Position numbers and translations under genes: made by a program. The notes beneath the pieces are model-generated. The model ran no database searches, was not told the DNA's origin, and saw only the letters and a program-made list of their open reading frames with translations. Positions 1 to 4,572 of a stretch of DNA of 6,911 bases are shown piece after piece (within the stretch, counting starts at the first letter, position 1; each line of letters starts with the position of its first letter). This stretch comes from Kiritimatiellia bacterium (lineage in GTDB: Bacteria; Verrucomicrobiota; Kiritimatiellia; RFP12; UBA1067). The DNA is taken from assembly GCA_017999015.1 (NCBI GenBank), contig JAGOBZ010000175.1:1-6911 (forward strand), read 5' to 3'.

Positions 1-263
1 GCGTGGGGGTATTCGCCGAACTGGAGGTGCCAGCGGTTCAGCGACTCGTGCCATTCTCCGAGTTCGGCCTGCGCACGGCGGATCTTGACGGCGGCGTCCA
101 CATGCCTGGCGAGGCCGAGCACCAGAGCCATAAGGATCGAGACGATCCCCATGACGATCGCGAGCTCGATCATGGTCATCCCGCCCGCGCCGGAGGCGCG
201 GTTTGAAGGAATAGGTAATGGGTAATAAGTAATAGGTAAAGACACTGATGGATGACGTCGCAT
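1..263 (-). CDS. Pseudopilin/prepilin-like protein (GspG-type), N-terminal part, runs off the window
   Basis: This is the N-terminus of a type IV prepilin-like protein, the subunit that a GspE-type ATPase assembles into a pseudopilus or pilus. The sequence shows the prepilin peptidase motif: a leader ending in Gly-Gly, then mature residues MTMIELAIVMG, with Glu at +5 and Met instead of Phe at +1. A hydrophobic helix of about 20 residues follows, then an amphipathic stretch ending LNRWHLQFGEYPH, like the GspG region after the helix. The mature Met is at 177-179. The only in-frame ATG between the upstream in-frame stop (330-332) and the cleavage site is at 261-263, giving a 28-residue leader; GTG starts, for example at 243-245 (22 residues), are possible. 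No Shine-Dalgarno site precedes the ATG. Much of the leader is read from a heptamer repeat. It follows gspE by 102 bp. Prepilin identity is firm; the exact class and start are not. Confidence 0.85.
   Translation of the reverse strand, partial: MRRHPSVSLPITYYPLPIPSNRASGAGGMTMIELAIVMGIVSILMALVLGLARHVDAAVKIRRAQAELGEWHESLNRWHLQFGEYPH
206..240. repeat. Heptamer tandem array, AATARGG family (forward arm)
   Basis: Five consecutive 7-bp units (for example AGGTAAT at 213-219, GGGTAAT at 220-226, AAGTAAT at 227-233, AGGTAAA at 234-240). The array lies inside the pseudopilin leader coding region. It is the inverted counterpart of the array at 307-362. Confidence 0.85.
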
Positions 264-270
264 CAGCGTC
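241..270 (-). other. Small inverted repeat over the pseudopilin start codon
   Basis: The arms 241-250 and 261-270 are 10 bp with a 10-bp loop. Nine positions are Watson-Crick; the tenth is A·C on the plus strand but a G·U wobble in minus-strand RNA, so the stem is complete in the operon transcript. The candidate ATG (261-263) is in the stem. No U-run follows in either direction, so it is not an intrinsic terminator. A role in limiting pseudopilin translation is only a possibility. Confidence 0.5.
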
Positions 271-306
271 ACTGGCACATCACATGAGTAGATGAGGCAC
301 TGCACA

Positions 307-362
307 ACTTCTAACCTCTTCCTTATTCCTTATTCCTTATTACCTATTACCTTTTACTTCTC
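307..362. repeat. Heptamer tandem array, AATARGG family (reverse arm)
   Basis: Eight 7-bp units in one phase, including CCTTATT three times (321-341), ACCTATT (342-348) and ACCTTTT (349-355). On the other strand these read as AATAAGG/AATAGGT, the same family as 206-240 in opposite orientation. The two arrays bracket 241-306 and make an imperfect inverted repeat. The array ends just before the gspE stop codon at 366-368. Confidence 0.85.
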
Positions 363-365
363 TCT

Positions 366-2084
366 TTACTCTTCCATCCGTCCGGCGACACGCAGGACTT
401 CTTCCACGGAGGTGCGGCCTTCGATCACGCGCAGCCAACCGTCCTGGCGCAGCGTGACCATGCCCTCTTTCATGGCGAGGTCCTTGATGATGTTGGCCGG
501 TTCGCGCGAGACGACCAGCGCGCGCAGCGGATCGGTCATGATCATCACCTCGTTGATCGCGCTGCGGCCGCGGTAGCCGGTGAAGCCGCAGGCCGGGCAG
601 CCGTGGCCATGGATATACTCCGCATCGCCGAAGCGGTCGGGATAGGTCATGGCGATTTCGTTGCGGATCGCGTCGGGCACCTCGTAGGCCTCTTTGCAGT
701 TGCGGCAGACGCGGCGCACCAGGCGCTGGGCGACGATGCCTTCGACGCAGGAGGAGATGAGGTAGGGCTCAACACCCATGTCGATCATGCGCGTGACGGC
801 GCTGGGCGCGTCGTTGGTGTGGAGCGTGCTGAGCACCAGGTGGCCGGTGAGCGAGGAGCGCACCGCGATGTCGGCGGTTTCGGAGTCGCGGATTTCGCCG
901 ATCAGGATCACGTCCGGATCGTGGCGCAGGATGGAGCGCAGCACGCTGGCGAAGGTGAGGCCGATCTTGCTGTGCACCTGGACCTGGCTGATGCCGCCCA
1001 TCTGGTATTCGACCGGGTCTTCCACGGTGATGATCTTGGTGCCGGTCTGGTTGAGGCGGGCCAGCAGCGCGTAGAGCGTGGTGGTCTTGCCGGAACCGGT
1101 GGGGCCGGTCATCAGGATCACGCCGTGCGGCAGCTCGGTGAGCTTGGCGATTTTGGGGAGCTGGTAGGGCGAGAGGCCCAGGGTGTCGAGGTCGATCTTG
1201 ACGGTGCCGCGGTTGAGGATACGCAGACAGCAGGTCTCGCCCCAGCCGGTCGGCAGGACCGAGACGCGCAGGTCATAGTCATTGACGCCGCACCGCACTT
1301 TGATGCGGCCGTCGTGGGGCTTGCGGTGCTCGGCGATATCCATGTTCGCCATGATCTTGACGGCGGAGCTGACCGAGTTGCGCAGTTTGTCGACGCCCTT
1401 CGGCAACGGGATCTCCTGCAGGATGCCGTCGATGCGGTAGCGCAGGCGCAGCGTGCTCTCGAACGGCTCGATGTGGATGTCGGTGCAGTCCATGCGGATC
1501 GCTTCGGCGATGATCAGGTTGATGAAGCGGACCATGCCGGTCTCTTGGGTCTGGACCGAGATGTCGTCGTCCTCCTGATCCTGCGGCATCGCCTCGGCTT
1601 CGGCGATGAGCAGGTCGATGGTCTCCGCGCCGAGCCCGTAGAAGTGGGTCAGGGACATCGAGACGTCGCTCTCGGGGCAGAGCACGAAATCGATGCCGGC
1701 GTCGAGCACCATGCGCAGGCCGTCCACGGTAGTCAGATTCGGCACGCGGCTTGTGGCGAGCTGGAGGATGCCGTTCTGGAAGGTCAGCGGGACGATGCGG
1801 TGGCGCAGGGCAACCTTGGCCGTGACCTTGTCGATGGCTTCCTGCTCGATCTTGAAATCGCCGATGTTGTGGAACGGGATGCCGCTGGCTTCGGAGAAGG
1901 CCTTGAGCAGATCGGTTTCGTTGACGATGGCTTCTTGGATCAGCAGCCGGTCGACGCCCTGAAGCGTGAGGGCGGCACGGCCTTGGATCTCGCCGAGTTT
2001 GTCCAGCGTGAGCAGGCCGCGTTCGACGAGCTTCTGGGTAACTTCGACCAACAGTTCATCGGAGTTGTAACGGATGTCGGGCAT
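366..2084 (-). CDS. gspE: GspE/PilB-family assembly ATPase
   Basis: Cytoplasmic hexameric ATPase powering pseudopilus or pilus assembly at the inner membrane. The 572 residues are full length for the family. The N-terminal MshEN-type domain spans about 40-150 and is followed by an acidic linker near 167-175. The core motifs are all present: Walker A GPTGSGKT (327-334), Asp box ITVEDPVEY (352-360), Walker B DVILIGEIRD (391-400) and His box TGHLVLSTLHTND (413-425). A zinc-type tetracysteine CxxC...CxxC (460, 463, 496, 499) and GYRGR (503-507) mark the assembly class (GspE/PilB/MshE) rather than the PilT retraction class. GspE and PilB cannot be separated firmly; the neighbouring GspG-like pseudopilin favours GspE. 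The ATG at 2082-2084 has no Shine-Dalgarno site. The gene sits 156 bp after the pilP-like gene in a gap full of repeats. Confidence 0.95.
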   Translation of the reverse strand: MPDIRYNSDELLVEVTQKLVERGLLTLDKLGEIQGRAALTLQGVDRLLIQEAIVNETDLLKAFSEASGIPFHNIGDFKIEQEAIDKVTAKVALRHRIVPLTFQNGILQLATSRVPNLTTVDGLRMVLDAGIDFVLCPESDVSMSLTHFYGLGAETIDLLIAEAEAMPQDQEDDDISVQTQETGMVRFINLIIAEAIRMDCTDIHIEPFESTLRLRYRIDGILQEIPLPKGVDKLRNSVSSAVKIMANMDIAEHRKPHDGRIKVRCGVNDYDLRVSVLPTGWGETCCLRILNRGTVKIDLDTLGLSPYQLPKIAKLTELPHGVILMTGPTGSGKTTTLYALLARLNQTGTKIITVEDPVEYQMGGISQVQVHSKIGLTFASVLRSILRHDPDVILIGEIRDSETADIAVRSSLTGHLVLSTLHTNDAPSAVTRMIDMGVEPYLISSCVEGIVAQRLVRRVCRNCKEAYEVPDAIRNEIAMTYPDRFGDAEYIHGHGCPACGFTGYRGRSAINEVMIMTDPLRALVVSREPANIIKDLAMKEGMVTLRQDGWLRVIEGRTSVEEVLRVAGRMEE

Positions 2085-2112
2085 GGGTAGGGGAGTGGGT
2101 TAAGGTTTTAAA

Positions 2113-2216
2113 CGCAGAGACGCGGAGATAGGGAGGAAGGAGGAAGGAGAAAGGAGGAAGGAGGAAGGAGGGAGAGATTTTTAACGCAGAGGCGCAGAGG
2201 CGCAGAGGCGCAGAGG
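2113..2216. repeat. Composite octamer/heptamer array between the pilP-like gene and gspE
   Basis: Three blocks lie in the 2085-2240 gap. CGCAGAGA-type octamers occur twice (2113-2128). GAGGAAG-type heptamers occur six times (2133-2174, with GAGAAAG and GAGGGAG variants). CGCAGAGG occurs four times without change (2185-2216). The octamer blocks have the same orientation, so the heptamer block is flanked by direct, not inverted, copies. The plus strand is almost pure purine from 2126 to 2177. I see no gene or clear promoter here. Confidence 0.9.
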
Positions 2217-2240
2217 GGATGGGATTTCCGGGTGATGTGA

Positions 2241-3170
2241 TCATTGGAAGGCTTGGCGTTGGCGGTTGGGTTTTTCGCGCGGCGGACGGGCACCGGGCCT
2301 TTCTGGACGATCGGGCTTAGCGGGGCGTTGGGGCTTGGCGGCGGCGCCAGGTTTAGCGGCGGCGCCAGGTTTAGCGGCGGCGCCGGGTTTAGCGGCAGCG
2401 CCGGGTTTGGCAGCGGCAACGCCGGGCTTGGCGGCAATGCCGGGTTTCGTCGCAGCGCCGGGCTTGGGCGGCGGCAGTTTGGCCGGTTCAGGCGCGAGTT
2501 CGACCGATTCCCCGATCGGCAGTTTGCGCGAGGTCCCATCGGGGAAACGGATCTCAGCTTCGTTGATATTCGCGCTGACGATGTCTACCCCTCGGATTTG
2601 CTTGCCGGATTCATAGAAGAAGGTCGTGTTCTCAACGGAATCATAGAACATGGCCGCTTGCTGGCCGTCAGGGCGTTTGAAAAAGCCGAGAAAAGAAAGC
2701 TTGGGGATGACCATCGGCTGGCCGTTGGGGCCGACCAGGCCGTCTGGCACGGCAGCCTTTTTACGCAGATGCGCGAACGGGTCCTCTTTTTTGGCGGCGG
2801 CCCCGGCGGCGGCCGCGCCCGCGCCGCCGGCCCCCGCGAGCCCTGCGGCGGCGGCCTGCGCGGCGCGCAAGGCTTTGATGAAGGCGACCCGTTCCGTCTC
2901 ATTGGTGAAGATCGCCTCGAGTGTCGGACGGAAGGGATCGGTCGGGATGGACAGCGTCTCGGCGGCAAGCTGGTTGGAGACGAAGTTCAGGGTGCCGATT
3001 TCGCGAAATTCGTCCAGCGCCGGCGTTTTTGCGCCGCCGTCTTTAAAGGGCTCGGGCGGCGTCATGTATTTAAGACCGCACCAGGCGGCGGCCGCAAAAA
3101 AGATCAAAACCGCCAGCAGGCAGAACGCCTTGGCGTTCAGATGCATGATCCATTTCCAAAGTTTGTCCAT
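2241..3170 (-). CDS. PilP/GspC-like inner-membrane protein with Lys-Pro-Ala repeat tail
   Basis: Probable periplasmic connector between inner-membrane platform and secretin. Visible in order: a short cytoplasmic start; one membrane helix at about 14-36; a linker; an Ala/Gly low-complexity hinge (103-126); a compact beta-rich domain at about 155-226 (LSFLGFF, then AAMFYDSVENTTFFYESG and PDGTSRKLPIGESV) resembling the PilP / GspC homology-region fold; then KPGAAA-type repeats (236-278) and a basic Pro/Arg tail to 309. PilP is normally a lipoprotein; here the segment ends AAAWC without a small residue before Cys, so an uncleaved anchor as in GspC is more likely. The start is supported by a Shine-Dalgarno AAGGA five bases upstream. 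The position between pilO and gspE fits. The assignment rests on topology and context, since the domain itself is weakly conserved. Confidence 0.7.
   Translation of the reverse strand: MDKLWKWIMHLNAKAFCLLAVLIFFAAAAWCGLKYMTPPEPFKDGGAKTPALDEFREIGTLNFVSNQLAAETLSIPTDPFRPTLEAIFTNETERVAFIKALRAAQAAAAGLAGAGGAGAAAAGAAAKKEDPFAHLRKKAAVPDGLVGPNGQPMVIPKLSFLGFFKRPDGQQAAMFYDSVENTTFFYESGKQIRGVDIVSANINEAEIRFPDGTSRKLPIGESVELAPEPAKLPPPKPGAATKPGIAAKPGVAAAKPGAAAKPGAAAKPGAAAKPGAAAKPQRPAKPDRPERPGARPPREKPNRQRQAFQ
2337..2465 (-). repeat. 18-bp coding repeats (KPGAAA units)
   Basis: Seven consecutive units encode KPGAAT, KPGIAA, KPGVAAA and four KPGAAA. The last units are nearly identical at DNA level, which suggests recent slippage or unequal exchange. 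The period is a multiple of three and the repeat stays in frame, unlike the 7-8 bp arrays in the gaps. Confidence 0.9.
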
Positions 3171-3175
3171 AAAAA

Positions 3176-3180
3176 TCCTT
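3176..3180 (-). promoter_or_regulatory. Shine-Dalgarno site of the pilP-like gene
   Basis: AAGGA on the minus strand, five bases (TTTTT) before the ATG at 3168-3170. It is the only clear ribosome binding site among the annotated starts of this window and fixes the start of the pilP-like gene. Confidence 0.75.
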
Positions 3181-3196
3181 TAGCTACCAGTTGTTT

Positions 3197-3276
3197 CTCA
3201 CACGAAGGCACGAAGGCCACGAAGGGGAATGGGTTGTCATGAAAAAACCTTTGTGTCCTTTGTGCCTTTGTGTGAG
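3197..3276. repeat. 29-bp inverted octamer arrays (CACGAAGG / CCTTTGTG) in the pilO-pilP gap
   Basis: The left arm 3197-3225 carries CACGAAGG three times; the right arm 3248-3276 carries CCTTTGTG three times; the loop is 22 bp. Pairing the arms on the plus strand gives 25 Watson-Crick pairs, three G·T wobbles (one in each octamer) and one mismatch. In minus-strand RNA the three wobbles become A·C mismatches. No U-run follows, so it does not look like an intrinsic terminator. The pilP-like Shine-Dalgarno site lies outside the stem. Confidence 0.9.
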
Positions 3277-3306
3277 GTTAAAATCGGGTTGCGGGCGCCG
3301 TCCGCG

Positions 3307-4083
3307 TTATTCAAACAGCAGGGCGGAGAGAATGGCCTTTACACGAAGCTTGGAGTCGAAGGTCGGACCGGACTCAATTCTGACGTTACGGAAAGTGAAC
3401 ACCTGGTTCTCTTCGAACACCGACTGGAAAAAGGTGTACAGGTGCTCGAAATCCACATCACACTCCATGCGGACAGGCAGTTCTTCAAAGGTGCGCCGCC
3501 CCTTTTTGTCGGTATGGACGACCGGCGCGAGCGGGTAGATCTCGACGAGGCGCTGGATCTGCCGGTCGAGCGCCAGGTCGGCCAGTTTCTCGACGGCCTT
3601 GAGTTGAAGCATACGCGTGCGGACGGCATCGCCGCTGGTGACGGTTTCATCAAGTCCCAGTTCTACGGGCAGCAACTGGATCTTCAACTCGCCGGACTTT
3701 TCCTGCAGGCGCTGGCGGATCTCATACAGCTCGACCTTGTAATCGATGCGGTTGACTTCGGTGTTGCGCAGGACGGTCTGGTTGGGGAAAGCGGTCAGGC
3801 GCTCGGCGATGCGCGACCACTCGTTGGAAAGCTGCGCGAGGGTCGCGGTTTCATGCTCGGCGATCGCCTGCATGTTGGCGATCGAGAGGTTGGCGTAACG
3901 GCTGCCTTCGAGTTGCTCACGCACCGAACGGTTGCTTTCCGCCATCTCGCGCTGCGGGACCACGACAAACCGGACCGTGCAGAACGCGCTGACCACGATG
4001 AAGAGCATGATCAGCACGACCTGCGCGCGCTCGGTCGATAACAATCGGGATGCCGATAAAAGATAAGTATTAGAGAAGGGCAT
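3307..4083 (-). CDS. pilO: PilO/GspM-like (Amuc_1100-like) pilus platform protein
   Basis: Inner-membrane alignment-complex protein expected to pair with the PilN-like part of the upstream PilMN fusion. The 258 residues show a short cytoplasmic N-terminus, one membrane helix at about 21-42, a long coiled-coil-prone segment (about 44-150), and a C-terminal domain (about 165-258) with the alternating strand/helix pattern of PilO/GspM ferredoxin-like folds: ELPVRMECDVDFEHLYTFFQ, then FTFRNVRIESG, then a final hydrophobic strand. The final part also resembles, from memory, Akkermansia Amuc_1100, itself a PilO/PilN-like fold. The ATG (4081-4083) directly abuts a GGTTTCN array and has no Shine-Dalgarno site; the preceding stop codon is 11 bases away, so reinitiation is plausible. 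No better downstream start is visible. Confidence 0.75.
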   Translation of the reverse strand: MPFSNTYLLSASRLLSTERAQVVLIMLFIVVSAFCTVRFVVVPQREMAESNRSVREQLEGSRYANLSIANMQAIAEHETATLAQLSNEWSRIAERLTAFPNQTVLRNTEVNRIDYKVELYEIRQRLQEKSGELKIQLLPVELGLDETVTSGDAVRTRMLQLKAVEKLADLALDRQIQRLVEIYPLAPVVHTDKKGRRTFEELPVRMECDVDFEHLYTFFQSVFEENQVFTFRNVRIESGPTFDSKLRVKAILSALLFE

Positions 4084-4140
4084 GGTTTCTGGTTTCAGGT
4101 TTCGGGTTTCGGGTTTCTGGTTTCAGGTTTCTGGGTTTCG
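4084..4140. repeat. GGTTTCN heptamer array, forward arm
   Basis: Seven GGTTTCN units in phase (4084-4132), then one unit shifted by a base (to 4140). Units 3-5 and the next two bases (4098-4120) are identical to 6322-6344 and, inverted, match 4548-4570 with one difference. The array encodes the last 14 residues and stop codon of the four-helix-bundle protein and continues up to the pilO ATG. Confidence 0.9.
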
Positions 4141-4523
4141 TGCCTGAATTTTATGCCGGACAGGTCTGATGATCGAAGGTGTTTAATGAAACACGCCAAC
4201 GCTTTCCCGATACGGACCGTTAAGTTGGAAAGGGTGTCAAAAGTCTGTTGGTCGATATAGCGGGCATCCAATGCGACGTACAAATGAGATCTGACCTCAG
4301 CGGATGATCCTTTCGCCTGGGAAAGATATTGAACGAACTCTTTGTTTCCGTCGCGTTCAAAGCCTTCGGCGATATTGGCCATGATTGAGACGGAAGCTCT
4401 GCGGATCTGGTCACGCAATCCGAAATCGTGGGAAAAAGAAGAAGACTGAACCACGGCGTAAACAGCCTTGGTCAATTCGCGTGCCATCTGCCACGCTTCA
4501 ATCTCTTCAAAGTTTTTAATCAT
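4095..4523 (-). CDS. Four-helix-bundle protein (S23 / 23S rRNA intervening-sequence protein family)
   Basis: A small helical protein of the family first seen as the ORF inside 23S rRNA intervening sequences, also common as free-standing genes; its biochemical role is not known. Family signatures are clear: FEEIEAWQMARELTKAVY (5-22), the helix-2 core RRASVSIMANIAEGFER (41-57), KEFVQYLSQAKGSSAEV (61-77), then ALDARYID and a last amphipathic helix ending near 117. Length without the tail (about 118-128) is usual. Residues 129-142 (ending KPETRNPKPET) are read from the adjacent heptamer array and are not part of the fold. It is foreign to a pilus operon and flanked by inverted repeats, so it is probably a passenger. 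The ATG at 4521-4523 has only a weak purine stretch upstream; an 18-codon ORF ending over its start may couple translation. The related Avd of diversity-generating retroelements is a less likely match. Confidence 0.9.
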   Translation of the reverse strand: MIKNFEEIEAWQMARELTKAVYAVVQSSSFSHDFGLRDQIRRASVSIMANIAEGFERDGNKEFVQYLSQAKGSSAEVRSHLYVALDARYIDQQTFDTLSNLTVRIGKALACFIKHLRSSDLSGIKFRHETQKPETRNPKPET

Positions 4524-4572
4524 CGCACAACTCGGCTCTCAAAAAAACCAGAAACCCGGAACCCGAAACCAT
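4516..4572 (-). CDS. Possible 18-residue leader ORF linking pilMN to the four-helix-bundle gene
   Basis: An ATG at 4570-4572 shares its A with the pilMN stop TGA (TGATG) and has AAAAGG (4578-4583) five bases upstream. It opens MVSGSGFLVFLRAELCDD and stops with TAA at 4516-4518, just past the ATG of the four-helix-bundle gene (4521-4523). The arrangement would pass ribosomes from pilMN to the passenger gene. The peptide is partly repeat-encoded and probably has no function of its own. The ATG may be the former pilO start. Confidence 0.3.
   Translation of the reverse strand: MVSGSGFLVFLRAELCDD
4548..4570. repeat. GGTTTCN heptamer array, inverted arm
   Basis: On the minus strand: GGTTTCG, GGTTCCG, GGTTTCT, GG, then a run of seven T. 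It starts directly after the pilMN stop codon. It is the only copy in this orientation, opposite to the arrays at 4084-4140 and 6315-6342. Confidence 0.9.

Larger units (their letters stand above)
4081..4572 (-). mobile_element. Putative four-helix-bundle cassette with inverted heptamer ends
   Basis: A segment of about 490 bp between pilMN and pilO holds only the four-helix-bundle gene and its flanking arrays. The ends are an inverted pair: ATGGTTTC at 4082-4089 and GAAACCAT at 4565-4572. Internal arms 4098-4120 and 4548-4570 are complementary at 22 of 23 positions. The trinucleotide ATG (minus strand) occurs at both edges (4570-4572 and 4081-4083), as a short target duplication could. Removing 4084-4572 (489 bp) leaves a TGATG stop/start overlap between pilMN and pilO. 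There is no transposase. That it is an inserted element is inference from this geometry. Confidence 0.45.

Noticed and set aside
603..2090. Plus-strand open frame of 495 codons opposite gspE
   Set aside because: Antisense shadow of a GC-rich gene: low-complexity His/Asp/Gly/Ala/Val composition, no recognisable domain, while the minus strand has every GspE motif.
3066..3170. Lipoprotein signal on the PilP-like protein
   Set aside because: The hydrophobic segment contains Cys, but AAAWC has Trp before Cys, which is not a proper lipobox.
2244..3242. Plus-strand Gly-rich open frames (2244-3242, 2266-2616, 2650-3183) opposite the pilP-like gene
   Set aside because: They mirror the KPGAAA repeat and Ala-rich hinge; the minus-strand frame has a ribosome site, a membrane helix and a plausible domain.
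3197..3276. Intrinsic transcription terminator between pilO and the pilP-like gene
   Set aside because: The stem is long enough, but no U-run follows on either strand and the operon continues in the same direction with a good ribosome site.
3191..4041. Plus-strand frames starting in the CACGAAGG array (3191-3538 and 3229-4041)
   Set aside because: Their starts are translated repeats, a common kind of spurious prediction, and the rest is antisense to pilO.
4084..4140. CRISPR array
   Set aside because: The units are 7 bp and contiguous with no unique spacers; the same holds for the other arrays.
4095..4523. Accessory protein (Avd) of a diversity-generating retroelement
   Set aside because: The fold family is related, but there is no reverse transcriptase, template repeat or variable repeat in the window, and the motifs fit the intervening-sequence protein better.
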